NCBI RefSeq assembly: GCF_028330965.1 | Contig: NZ_JAQMUB010000047.1 | Span: 1-36,229, forward strand | Source: Oscillatoria sp. CS-180 | GTDB taxonomy: Bacteria; Cyanobacteriota; Cyanobacteriia; Phormidesmidales; Phormidesmidaceae | Direction: 5' to 3' | DNA length: 36,229 nucleotides | In this document: positions 26,380 to 34,190 of the stretch, one piece after another | Numbering within the stretch: position 1 is the stretch's first letter | Layout of the letters: every line of letters begins with the position of its first letter | Program-made: the position numbers and the translations under genes | The notes under the pieces: model-generated | What the model was told of the DNA's origin: nothing | Seen by the model: the letters and a program-made list of their open reading frames with translations, nothing else | Databases searched by the model: none

Positions 26380-27315
26380 CTAGCTGTTACCAAGGATCTG
26401 CTCGTCAAGAGAAAAATCAACCTCAGTTTTGTCTCGGCCAGAGGCTAGAAAGTCATTTTGGAAAGAGTCTTTCAAGCCGCTAATCAAGTCAAACTGAGGT
26501 TTCCAATTCAGCTCGGCTTTTGCTTTTTCGATGGAGGTGAAGAAATGCTGCACGCGCATTGGAAATGCTTTTTTCTTGCCAAAATCAAACGCTTTCGGTT
26601 CGTAGTGGACCAGTTCTGTGTCGGCAGGGTCTTTGCCCGCAGCAACACAGCAGGCTCTAGCTAAACCGTCGAAACTCACGGCTTTCTCCCCAGAGATGTT
26701 GTAAATCTGACCAATGGCGCTCTTGTTCCCTAGAACTGCCGCCATTGCTCTTGCTAAATCGGCCACATGTCCCATTTGCGTTAATGCCATGCCGTTTCCT
26801 GGAATAGGCATGGGGCGATCGCGTACGATGCGATCAAAGAACCACGCTTCCACATCGTTATAGTTTTGCGGTCCATAAATGTAAACGGGACGAACGGATG
26901 TGAACGGAACATTCTGAGCTACTAGATAATCTTCAGTGGCAAATTTGCCCTTGTGACGGCTTTTGGGATCAACAGCATCTCCTTCAAGATGGGGCATCTC
27001 ATCAGACTTTAGATACACTCCGGCGGAACTAACATAGACAAAATGCTGAAGTTTGCCGTCAAAAAGGTCAATTAAAGGTTGTGTGTCGCTTAATTCACGA
27101 CCGTTGTTGTCGAAAACAGCGTCGAAGGACTCACCAGACAGTTTTTCCTTAAGAGCTGCTGCATCTTTGCGATCGCCTTGAATCACCTTTGCCTGCGGCA
27201 CTGGAGAAGGCTTATTGCCTCGGTTAAACAAGACGACTTCGTGTCCCTGTTCAACTAAAAGTCTCGTCAGGTACACCCCAATAAATCGGGTTCCCCCCAT
27301 CACCAAAATTCGCAT
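26380..27315 (-). CDS. CSP41b-like NAD(P)-binding epimerase-family protein
   Basis: This 311-residue protein has an extended short-chain dehydrogenase fold, closest to plastid CSP41, an RNA-binding protein of the epimerase family. The Rossmann motif is MGGTRFIG at residues 6-13. FVYVSSAGVYLKSD lies in the usual catalytic region, but no YxxxK pair is evident, so it is probably not a classical epimerase. Other blocks are TSVRPVYIYGPQNYNDVEAW and QIYNISGEKAVSFDGLARA. The second of two adjacent ATGs (27313-27315) is chosen because GGAGG is five bases upstream. A role in RNA stability, as in chloroplasts, is inference. Confidence 0.82.
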   Translation of the reverse strand: MRILVMGGTRFIGVYLTRLLVEQGHEVVLFNRGNKPSPVPQAKVIQGDRKDAAALKEKLSGESFDAVFDNNGRELSDTQPLIDLFDGKLQHFVYVSSAGVYLKSDEMPHLEGDAVDPKSRHKGKFATEDYLVAQNVPFTSVRPVYIYGPQNYNDVEAWFFDRIVRDRPMPIPGNGMALTQMGHVADLARAMAAVLGNKSAIGQIYNISGEKAVSFDGLARACCVAAGKDPADTELVHYEPKAFDFGKKKAFPMRVQHFFTSIEKAKAELNWKPQFDLISGLKDSFQNDFLASGRDKTEVDFSLDEQILGNS

Positions 27316-27318
27316 CAT

Positions 27319-27698
27319 GACCTCCAACCGCGATCGCACATTCCACCACAGCATACGTTCCAACTGAGCTGTCCAGTGCTCTAACGCCGAACATTTGGCC
27401 TTCCTGGAGCCTAGCTAGATTCAACACCGCTGTAGGTATCTTAGGATGCTGTAGTCTCCCTAATGGAAAGAATTAAGCCGGTCCTGGGATGCAAATGTTA
27501 AATCCTTTTAATAAACTCTTTGACGAATGCTTAAGTGAATGGGCAAAAAGTGGCGTATCTTCGTTCATACGCTTAGTCTGAAGCCACTGACTGTCTGACG
27601 CGATATTTCAATCCCACTAGAATAAATAAACTGTAATTTTCAAGACTGTCTGTATAGCTGTACGGTAGTCGCAGTATGCACATCATCGGCGAAGCTTA
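27319..27698. promoter_or_regulatory. Divergent promoter region
   Basis: These 380 bases lie between the divergent CSP41-like and J-domain genes. No coding region or clear palindrome was seen. An A/T-rich stretch at about 27620-27650 is a plausible promoter position for the plus-strand gene. Confidence 0.35.
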
Positions 27699-28859
27699 AT
27701 GCAAGAGCTAGAAAACGCCTATCGAATACTAGATTTAGAGCCTGGTGCTTCTATGGAAGAGGTCAACCAGGCTTATAAGGATCTGGTGTTTATCTGGCAT
27801 CCTGATCGCCTTCCCAAAGACAATCTTCGTCTTATTGAAAAAGCCCAAGAAAAAATCAAGCAGCTGAATCAGGCTAGAGATTATCTGCGAAACAATGCGC
27901 GTGCTGAGCCGGCAACCTCAGAGAGCGGCAACGGTTATCGTTCACGGACTCGGCCCTACACCCGCACTTATTCCAACCCGTCCTATCGGCAGCGTTCAAC
28001 CTACGGTCAAACAGCTAATCGCAGCACAGACTCTTCCCAACGCCAAACTTACGAAAATCCCTATCGAGCCTATCAGTCTCGTTATGCTCAGTCTGCTGAT
28101 AATCGCTATCGAGCCTACCGCAGCGCAGACAGCAGCTATCGCTCCCGTGATCCAGAATCCAATGCCAATGGTCATACAGCCAACGGAGAAAACGACTCCC
28201 ATCCTCGCTCTCATCACGGCAACGGGGGTGTCAGTGGTTCTGGTCGATCTGCTTACACCGGTAACAACAGCTATTCTCGTTCCAACACGAATGATGGTTG
28301 GAATAATTACACCACAGCGAGCCCCAGTGGCTCCGGAAATGCAAGCTACAATCGCTCCGAAACTGGCCCCAGCTACACCGTTAATACTGATCGCACTTAT
28401 CAAAATCCTGATCACACCTACCAGCCCCCTCCTAACCGCGTCTCCAGCAACACAAATAGCCAACCTAGCAGTTCATCCCGTACACGTCAGCAAAACTCGG
28501 ACCTAAGCGGGACCGACCTTCGAGGGGCTAACTTGAAAGAAAAAGACTTTTCAGGTCGGAATTTAAGCAGTGCTAATCTCAGCGGTGCAGACTTGCAGGA
28601 TGCCTTTCTACATGGCGTTAATCTCAACCGTGCCGACCTTTCAAATGCAAACCTATTTCGAGCCAATCTTCTACAGGCTAACCTCAGTCACGCAAATCTC
28701 AGGGGGGCAAACTTGATCGGGGCTGACCTCAGTGGGGCTGACCTCAGTGGGGCTGACCTCAGTGGAGCCAAAGTGGCCGTTGGAGATCGCGTGATGGTCA
28801 AACTCACCAGCACTATTCTGCGCGGAACGATCATGCCCGATGGGACGATTAACGCCTGA
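27699..28859 (+). CDS. J-domain protein with C-terminal pentapeptide repeats
   Basis: The 386-residue protein has three parts. Residues 1-68 are a J-domain with the Hsp70-activating HPD at 34-36 ([11 protein letters not shown]). Residues about 70-268 are a long, disordered linker rich in Ser, Tyr, Asn, Arg and Gly (many YRA/YRS pieces). Residues about 269-350 are pentapeptide repeats with A(D/N)LxX spacing, forming a right-handed beta-helix. They end in a short segment, [15 protein letters not shown]. The architecture suggests a DnaJ-type co-chaperone that recruits DnaK to a target bound by the beta-helix; the target is unknown. No Gly/Phe or zinc-finger region of true DnaJ is present. It starts at an ATG. 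Confidence 0.82.
   Translation: MQELENAYRILDLEPGASMEEVNQAYKDLVFIWHPDRLPKDNLRLIEKAQEKIKQLNQARDYLRNNARAEPATSESGNGYRSRTRPYTRTYSNPSYRQRSTYGQTANRSTDSSQRQTYENPYRAYQSRYAQSADNRYRAYRSADSSYRSRDPESNANGHTANGENDSHPRSHHGNGGVSGSGRSAYTGNNSYSRSNTNDGWNNYTTASPSGSGNASYNRSETGPSYTVNTDRTYQNPDHTYQPPPNRVSSNTNSQPSSSSRTRQQNSDLSGTDLRGANLKEKDFSGRNLSSANLSGADLQDAFLHGVNLNRADLSNANLFRANLLQANLSHANLRGANLIGADLSGADLSGADLSGAKVAVGDRVMVKLTSTILRGTIMPDGTINA
28719..28763 (+). repeat. Three exact 15-bp tandem repeats in the pentapeptide region
   Basis: GGGGCTGACCTCAGT occurs three times head to tail. Each copy encodes one pentapeptide turn (GADLS). Identical codons in adjacent units indicate recent duplication or conversion, so copy number may vary between strains. 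Confidence 0.85.
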
Positions 28860-29065
28860 GGGACACCCGTCAAAGGAATATAAGAATAGGGCGGATAACC
28901 GAGAAAATGCCCCTTTCAAAGCCCTTTTGCTCTCAATTCCATCAAACTCTTTCACAAAAGATATATGATAAAGCTCCCCAATTTTGAAAAAATCGGATAA
29001 AACGGGGGAAGTTGGCATCTAACGACTTTTGGCGCTTTTAGCGCTTTCCCCTTAGCCGCGATCGC

Positions 29066-31213
29066 ATGACAAATTTTTCTTGCTCATTTCCACCGCCTCT
29101 GGGCTTACGTCCCCTCAAATTTGCCCTTGGATGTCTGACCAGTCTTCTGATTACCAGCCTGCCTGTAGGGGCAGAAATCATCAATGTTGGTTATGGAGCG
29201 GGGGAGTTACCAACGCTGTCAGAAGATGAGCTGACACTATTGGACACGCTTCAGTCTGTGAGATTGCCTATCATCCTGAGTGAAATAAGTCCTGATCAGT
29301 CCACCATGGTCATCGCTACCCTTGATCGCCTAAGTCAGACGGACTGGCAAGTCAAATTTCTTGATTTAGAAACAGGGGAAGTTATTGACTCAATCGCGCT
29401 TGATTATGAGGTCTATAGTCCTATCCTGCCAATTCAGTGGGTTGACAATCAAACCATTCGTTTCGTTCAAGAGGGGCTTTTTGGCCCTTGGGAAGTTGTC
29501 TCACTGAACCGCAACACGGGCATCGTATCTCGCACAACGGTCTATCCCACAGAGGATGAAGCTGGAGAAATTCTAGGCGCAGCTCCAGACTTTTCTCGCT
29601 TTGCATTGCGAGTGTACGAAGAAGAAGAGGATGTCATCTATTTAGTGTCGCTGCGATCGCTGGACCGAATTGAGGTCGCTAGATTGCCTTCAGAACTAGC
29701 CATCCAGCCTCCAGTTTGGTCTGACAGTGGTCAACAGGTTGTATTTGTCACCTCTTCTATCGAGGAGCGTAATCTGTACGAGCGGACACCGTATAGTCCT
29801 AATCTGTCCGATCCGGTCAATCAAGATGCTTTGGGCAGGACCCCTCCCGAAGACAATTTATTCTTACAGCAAAACACTGTCAAAGTTTACGATTTAACTC
29901 GTTTAGAGCCTTTGATGGTGGAAATCAACGCCACCGACGATAAGCAGCATTTGTTAGCAGGGGCAAGCATTAGTCCAGAGGGCGATCGTGTCTTGGTGAA
30001 GTATTTAGAACCAGGGCAACTAGAAGGCCGAGAACATCCAACCTATCTCTATCCTCAACGGTCTTACTATCAGGTACTGGATTTGGAAGGAAATCTCATC
30101 GACACCATTGATGATGTTATTCTCGATGGTCCCCTTGAGAATTCTGCTGAATTCGTTGATGAAGATACCCTCATCTTCAATGCAACCGTAGGCACTAACC
30201 GCCATTTCTATGTCTACGAAATTGGCTCTGGCATTCTCACTCCGTTGCCTATGCCAGAGGGGAGTGCTGGATTGCAGTCCTGGCACGTTTCTCAAGATGG
30301 TGAAACACTAATTTACGCTTTTTCCTCGGTTACCCAACCCCCAGAGCTATTTTCGGTTCCTACAGATGGCAGTGAATCACCTACTCAGATCACAAGCATC
30401 AATGCTGAAGTAGCAACAGCCAATAATGTCCAGAGCCATCCCGTCAGCTTCGAAACCAGTAACGGCCTACGCGAAGGATTTTTGATTCAACCTGCTGGAG
30501 CAGCATTCCCTCCCACTGAAGCTCCCATCGTGTTTTGGCAGCAGGGTGGTCCTGGCTTCTCAATGGTCAACGAGTTTGCCGTTGAAGTCGAAATGCCTTT
30601 CAATCTATTGCCGAACTTTGGCATATCAGTTTTGTCAGTGCCCTTAGCAGGCAGAGAAGGATTTGGAACTAGCGTTTATCAGCTGCAGGCAGAAGGCAAC
30701 AACTTTGGGCAAGTAGATATTATTGAGGGCGTTGAAATAGCATCACAGTTGGTAGGCGAAGGCTGGGCTAGGTCAGACCAATTGGGTGTTACCGGGTGTT
30801 CTTATGGAGGCTATTACGCCGCTCAAGCAATTACCCGATTCCCAGACGTGTTTGCTGCCGCTAATCCTCAGTGCTCGCTATTAGACGCCTTTACAGAATG
30901 GCAGTTGGGATATTCCTCCCTACTGTCTTACCTAACTGGGCTGACACCAATGGAGAATCCTGAGGTTTATCGATACATTTCACCACTTTATGGGGCAGGA
31001 GATGTCGAGGCCGCGACCATGATTTTCCACGGTTCAGGAGACTTTCTGCAAGTCGACATGGCCCGCAATTTTCACGATGTCATCGAGGAAAATGAAGTAC
31101 CTGTAACGATGTATGAGTTCGAGGGGGTGGGTCACAGTATTTTTGACCTTGAACTACAGCGCAGTGCAGCACAGCTTCAAGTCGACTTCTTTCGAGACTA
31201 TCTAGAGGAGTAG
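29066..31213 (+). CDS. Exported S9 (prolyl oligopeptidase family) peptidase
   Basis: This serine peptidase has 715 residues, a usual length for the family. An N-terminal signal peptide ends near PVGA (about 33-36), so it acts outside the cytoplasm. Residues about 50-440 form a beta-propeller-like domain that limits access to the active site. The C-terminal alpha/beta-hydrolase domain carries GCSYGG with Ser579, HGSGDF with Asp659 and GVGHS with His690, a complete triad in the right order. GGPGFSM provides an oxyanion-like motif. Its closest type is acylaminoacyl-peptidase/dipeptidyl-peptidase rather than true prolyl oligopeptidase; specificity cannot be assigned. No ribosome site is obvious before the ATG. 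Confidence 0.88.
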   Translation: MTNFSCSFPPPLGLRPLKFALGCLTSLLITSLPVGAEIINVGYGAGELPTLSEDELTLLDTLQSVRLPIILSEISPDQSTMVIATLDRLSQTDWQVKFLDLETGEVIDSIALDYEVYSPILPIQWVDNQTIRFVQEGLFGPWEVVSLNRNTGIVSRTTVYPTEDEAGEILGAAPDFSRFALRVYEEEEDVIYLVSLRSLDRIEVARLPSELAIQPPVWSDSGQQVVFVTSSIEERNLYERTPYSPNLSDPVNQDALGRTPPEDNLFLQQNTVKVYDLTRLEPLMVEINATDDKQHLLAGASISPEGDRVLVKYLEPGQLEGREHPTYLYPQRSYYQVLDLEGNLIDTIDDVILDGPLENSAEFVDEDTLIFNATVGTNRHFYVYEIGSGILTPLPMPEGSAGLQSWHVSQDGETLIYAFSSVTQPPELFSVPTDGSESPTQITSINAEVATANNVQSHPVSFETSNGLREGFLIQPAGAAFPPTEAPIVFWQQGGPGFSMVNEFAVEVEMPFNLLPNFGISVLSVPLAGREGFGTSVYQLQAEGNNFGQVDIIEGVEIASQLVGEGWARSDQLGVTGCSYGGYYAAQAITRFPDVFAAANPQCSLLDAFTEWQLGYSSLLSYLTGLTPMENPEVYRYISPLYGAGDVEAATMIFHGSGDFLQVDMARNFHDVIEENEVPVTMYEFEGVGHSIFDLELQRSAAQLQVDFFRDYLEE

Positions 31214-31258
31214 CACTCTTCCTTGTCACCTCCATCGAAAGTTCGAAAAAATCTAAAA

Positions 31259-31301
31259 ACATTAAGAAGTGTGTAGACTTATCTCGAAAGTCTGTTAATG
31301 T
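31259..31301 (+). promoter_or_regulatory. Nested inverted repeats upstream of psb34
   Basis: Outer ACATTA/TAATGT (31259-31264 with 31296-31301) encloses inner AGACTT/AAGTCT (31275-31280 with 31288-31293). It lies 36 bases before the psb34 start, in its promoter or 5' leader. It may be an operator or an RNA structure, or the terminator of the preceding S9 gene, although no T-run follows. Confidence 0.4.
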
Positions 31302-31337
31302 GGACTTAACGCAAACATTTCGAAAGGGAAGTTTACT

Positions 31338-31508
31338 ATGCGCTATACCGTTGAAGATGGTGGTCGGCTAAACAACTTTGCAGTGGAGCCTAAGATGTAC
31401 GAAGCTGAGCCTCCGACCGCTACCGATAAGCGCAACTACATCATTTTAGGAGTCATGGCAGCAGCCCTGGTTGCAGGTGTATTCTCTATCGCATTTGTAG
31501 TCTCATAG
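31338..31508 (+). CDS. psb34: Photosystem II assembly protein Psb34
   Basis: This 56-residue single-helix thylakoid protein was missed by longer-ORF searches. The soluble N-terminus (MRYTVEDGGRLNNFAVEPKM, then AEPPTA) matches Psb34 (Ssl1498-type), including the motif shared with high-light-inducible proteins (GRLNNFAxEPK). One transmembrane segment follows (about 34-55, ending IAFVVS). Psb34 binds assembly intermediates of photosystem II at CP47 during the attachment of CP43, which is family knowledge. The ATG has GGGAAG seven bases upstream. It is a single-gene unit with a leader hairpin and a probable terminator. Confidence 0.9.
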   Translation: MRYTVEDGGRLNNFAVEPKMYEAEPPTATDKRNYIILGVMAAALVAGVFSIAFVVS

Positions 31509-31856
31509 TAGCTTGCTAAAAATTGAATACCTTTAAACAGCTTCAGCTTATCGCTGTGGCTGTTTTGCGTATGAGCGCACAACTGTCTATAGTCTGTTCT
31601 GTCGTCACTTCTAGAATATGGCTTTAATTATCTAAGCTTGTGCATTCAATAGCATTTGGGTGGAAGGCAGAGCTAAACGGCATCTTGAACAGCTAAATCC
31701 TCTCACCTATGCGGTTCAAAGAACAGCAGCTGAATTTAAGCCGGTGCTGAACAGACTGAACCCCAACGTTGATAAATGTTGCTGGGCTCCTTATCATCCA
31801 ACCAAACCAACTTATTCGGAGGAAACAAACCTGAACTTTGGGCAACTGATAGAACT
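31509..31856. other. Intergenic region between psb34 and the ParR-like gene
   Basis: Apart from the psb34 terminator there is only a doubtful 66-codon GTG ORF at 31660-31860 (+), which converges on and overlaps the stop of the ParR-like gene. Its sequence (HLEQLNPLTYAVQRTAAEF) is not a family I know, and no ribosome site precedes it, so I do not call it as a gene. Confidence 0.4.
31534..31566 (+). terminator. Probable terminator of psb34
   Basis: AAACAGC pairs with GCTGTTT, and an inner AGC/GCT pair closes a TTATC loop. The T-run is short (TTT within the stem end). It begins about 25 bases after the psb34 stop codon. Confidence 0.5.
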
Positions 31857-32258
31857 CTAAAAATCGTCTAGGTCAGCTGGGTTGATAGCCTCTCGCATTG
31901 CTTCAATTGACACTTCAGGTGGCGGTGGCGTAGAAGCAGCCGCTCCATTTGAGGTAAAGTTTGGTACAGCCGCAGGGCGATAACCTGACGCCTCTGTATT
32001 TAGATAGCGCTGCCGAATTTGAAAAATGCGAAACTGTAGCTCTTCGATCGCACTTTGAGCGATCGCTTTCAATTCCTCATCACTGACTTCGCCTTCTAAT
32101 GCCCATGGCAAATAGAAAGCCTTTAACGCCCGTAACATCACCTCGCGACTCGGGGTAATCGGATCTTTCTTCACATGGGCAAGCAGCTTGGCTTCCAGAG
32201 AATTAGGAGCGGCCTCCACCTTCAACGACACCCGACGGGCGCTTTTCGAAGATGTCAT
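31857..32258 (-). CDS. ParR-like partner protein of the actin homologue
   Basis: This 133-residue protein is encoded directly after the actin-like gene. The N-terminus (RRVSLKVE, then helices around SLEAKLLAHVKK and SREVMLRALKAFYLPWAL) fits a ribbon-helix-helix DNA-binding module. A helical middle (EELQFRIFQIRQRYL) follows, then a disordered Pro/Ala stretch. A short acidic tail ends in INPADLDDF. In plasmid ParR proteins a C-terminal helix binds the tip of the ParM filament, and this tail could do the same; that is inference. Its ATG overlaps the stop of the upstream gene (ATGA), so the two are translationally coupled, as in parMR operons. Identity as ParR rests mainly on context. Confidence 0.6.
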   Translation of the reverse strand: MTSSKSARRVSLKVEAAPNSLEAKLLAHVKKDPITPSREVMLRALKAFYLPWALEGEVSDEELKAIAQSAIEELQFRIFQIRQRYLNTEASGYRPAAVPNFTSNGAAASTPPPPEVSIEAMREAINPADLDDF

Positions 32259-33355
32259 GATACAGCCTCCAAGGGGCGGCCAAATTTAATAGCTAGCCAT
32301 TTAGAGCCACCATAGCAGTCTGCAAAGCGAATCTGGTCAGCTGGATTCACAACATTCAAAACCGTACAGACTTCTCGTTGAATCTCCGGCAGCCAGTTGA
32401 CTGTTCCTCCCGGTAAGGAATTCAGCAGTTTATCCAAACGGGTCTTCAGAAGCGTGTGCGCCGTACCACCCCCAACTAGAATTTCGTAGCTGGGAATATC
32501 AAGATAGGCAAATTTTTCACTCAAGTGGTGCTTAACTTGTTCCCAATAAAAATCTTCAGAGCGGCGAACGCGATCATTCAAATCAAAAACTCTCCCAGGT
32601 TGATCAGGGAATGAAACCGTTTCGCGTCCTTGCAAAAGTGCTTCAAATAGATAGGGATTTTCAGGTTTACAAATGCCCTGTGAAACCGAATGCAAGAATT
32701 CCAAATACCCCATTCGTGCCGTTCCACTAGGTTCGCCAGTCGGCGGCTTACCCTGACGGAAGATCAAAAATGTCAAATCGCGATGACCGACAATAACAAC
32801 AACATACGATTTATTGGCAGGCTGTCCTTGTTGCAAAGCTTGCATCTTGCGCCACTGAACCAATCCAGCTCCCTCAGGCAAAACTTTGAGATGATTAATT
32901 GCTAGGTTAATCGTCTGCCCCCGATAGACGAAAGAACTGATAGCTTTTAGTTGTTCACTGATCTCATGCTGTTCGGAAATGTACTCATCAAAGGGCAAGG
33001 CAATACCAATGTCGATATTGAGATCATAGGTTCGATTCTGATGGGCCAATTCACCTATTGCGCCTAGCACCCGTAATTTGGCTAAGACACTCTTCCGCAG
33101 CATTTCGGTGCTCTTGTTTGGGCGGCCTTCAGCATCCTCGCCTAAAGCAAAAGCCTGCTCTCCCAACTGTAAATACGCACCAGATTCAATTCCCGTACCC
33201 AACTGGTCAGCTTGATCTTTAAGAATCGTCAGCTCTGAGGGCGGTAAATCAGCTACTTTCGAAGGACAAAGATAGCTTGCGAAGCTTACTCCATCATTAA
33301 AGGCAGCCTTGGTCGCACTCATGCCCAAGTCAACGAACGCCTGAAATCGACTCAT
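32255..33355 (-). CDS. ParM/StbA-family actin-like protein
   Basis: This bacterial actin homologue of the ParM/Alp type has 366 residues, close to the family's usual length. Actin-fold elements visible are phosphate-1 (FVDLGMSATKAAF, 7-19, Asp9), a PEG turn (VLPEGAG, 158-164), the adenosine motif ILVGGGTA (292-299) and the ParM-like C-terminal FADCYGGSKWLAI (345-357). The phosphate-2 region reads VVVIVGHRDLTFLIF (185-199): the Asp expected two residues before the Gly is Ile. ParM needs that Asp to hydrolyse ATP, so activity may be altered. It is the first gene of a two-gene operon. The start is ATG at 33353-33355, with GGAG seven bases upstream in a hairpin. In plasmids such proteins push replicons apart; here the neighbours are chromosomal. 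Confidence 0.82.
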   Translation of the reverse strand: MSRFQAFVDLGMSATKAAFNDGVSFASYLCPSKVADLPPSELTILKDQADQLGTGIESGAYLQLGEQAFALGEDAEGRPNKSTEMLRKSVLAKLRVLGAIGELAHQNRTYDLNIDIGIALPFDEYISEQHEISEQLKAISSFVYRGQTINLAINHLKVLPEGAGLVQWRKMQALQQGQPANKSYVVVIVGHRDLTFLIFRQGKPPTGEPSGTARMGYLEFLHSVSQGICKPENPYLFEALLQGRETVSFPDQPGRVFDLNDRVRRSEDFYWEQVKHHLSEKFAYLDIPSYEILVGGGTAHTLLKTRLDKLLNSLPGGTVNWLPEIQREVCTVLNVVNPADQIRFADCYGGSKWLAIKFGRPLEAVS

Positions 33356-33369
33356 GGGAAGTCTCCCAT
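33354..33369 (-). promoter_or_regulatory. Hairpin covering ribosome site and start codon of the actin-like gene
   Basis: On the minus strand ATGGGA (33369-33364) and TCCCAT (33359-33354) form a perfect 6-bp stem around GACT. The first arm overlaps the GGAG ribosome site and the second contains the first two bases of the start codon. If formed in the mRNA it would limit translation. Confidence 0.45.
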
Positions 33370-33378
33370 CTGATTGAT

Positions 33379-33398
33379 TATAGTTAGTTTGAACTATA
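33379..33398. promoter_or_regulatory. Inverted repeat TATAGTT-N6-AACTATA before the actin-like gene
   Basis: A perfect 7-bp inverted repeat with a six-base spacer is centred about 33 bases upstream of the start codon. Its place and size suit an operator or centromere-like site for the ParR-like protein. The arms also resemble a -10 element. Confidence 0.45.
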
Positions 33399-33403
33399 TC
33401 ACG

Positions 33404-33423
33404 ATTACATCACTTTCTGTAAT
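33404..33423. promoter_or_regulatory. Second inverted repeat ATTACA-N8-TGTAAT
   Basis: A perfect 6-bp inverted repeat starts six bases beyond the first one. Its centre is 25 bases from the centre of the first. The arms differ in sequence from the first repeat, so a single shared binding protein is not assured. Confidence 0.4.
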
Positions 33424-33722
33424 GAAATGCAGACTTGGACAATCAGGAGACGTCTTGCAGCGGAATGGGAAAAGGTGGTAGAGACCTGCCCTATTGTTCG
33501 CCAAATCAAAAACCTCAAAACGTCCTTCAGCCGCCTTATACATACATACGTAACACTTTTGGGATAAAAGTTAGGAAGATAGCCTCGAAACCTACGGAGT
33601 CAGTCACTAAGCACTTCTCATCTGTTACGCTCATCAGTGAAGCATTGCACTACCTGTCTTAAGTGCTTTAAAGGCAGCCGATTGCAAGACCTAAACCCCT
33701 TTCTGAATCAATTCGTGTTCTC

Positions 33723-34190
33723 ATGAAAACGAATGCAGCCAGAATTCTTGAACAGCAGAGTATTCCCTATGAATTGCTATTCTACGAAGTCGATCCGAAT
33801 GATTTGGCAGCGGAACGGGCTGCAGATAAGTTAGGTCTGCCTCACGAGCAAGTATTCAAGACGCTTGTGGCAAGAGGCGATCGCTCCGGTGTCTGTTTGG
33901 CAGTGATACCGGCCAACGCTAAACTCAACCTCAAAGCTCTTGCCAAAATGTCAGACAATAAAAAAGTTGAAACCGTTCCCCTCAAAGAAGTGCAGGGACT
34001 AACTGGCTACATTCGGGGTGGTGTCACTGCCCTGGGCTGCAAAAAATCCTATCCGGTATTCCTAGATATCTCCGCTACCCAGTTTGATAAAATCGCAGTC
34101 TCAGCAGGTAAACGGGGACAAATGCTGCTAGTTTCGCCAACCACTTACCAAATCGCTGTGCAGGGAACCATTGGGGCGATCGCTAATTAA
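33723..34190 (+). CDS. ybaK: Cys-tRNA(Pro)/Cys-tRNA(Cys) deacylase, YbaK type
   Basis: This trans-editing enzyme hydrolyses Cys-tRNA(Pro) made in error by prolyl-tRNA synthetase. It has 155 residues, full length for YbaK/EbsC. Family blocks are MKTNAARILEQQSIPYELL, LPHEQVFKTLVARGD (with the conserved Lys), and LAVIPANAKLNLKALAKMSD. RGGVTALGCKKSYPVFLD, the typical GG(x)3-GxKK segment, follows. The ATG has no strong ribosome site. It converges with coaE, with the two 3' ends overlapping by eight bases (34183-34190). Confidence 0.93.
   Translation: MKTNAARILEQQSIPYELLFYEVDPNDLAAERAADKLGLPHEQVFKTLVARGDRSGVCLAVIPANAKLNLKALAKMSDNKKVETVPLKEVQGLTGYIRGGVTALGCKKSYPVFLDISATQFDKIAVSAGKRGQMLLVSPTTYQIAVQGTIGAIAN

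Larger units (their letters stand above)
33356..33722. other. Divergent region between the actin-like operon and ybaK
   Basis: These 367 bases contain the hairpin and two inverted repeats described separately, all within 70 bases of the actin-like gene. The remaining part, towards ybaK, has no iterated direct repeats such as those of plasmid parC, no gene, and no obvious palindrome. Confidence 0.45.

Noticed and set aside
27996-28463. 155-codon minus-strand ORF (Ile/Val/Ala-rich)
   Set aside because: It is a shadow of the repetitive linker of the J-domain gene; its hydrophobic look comes from reversed Ser/Tyr codons.
31660-31860. 66-codon GTG ORF convergent with the ParR-like gene
   Set aside because: No ribosome site, no family resemblance, and overlapping stop codons; kept only as a note.
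33435-33662. 75-codon TTG ORF upstream of ybaK
   Set aside because: It has a TTG start without ribosome site and an irregular composition.
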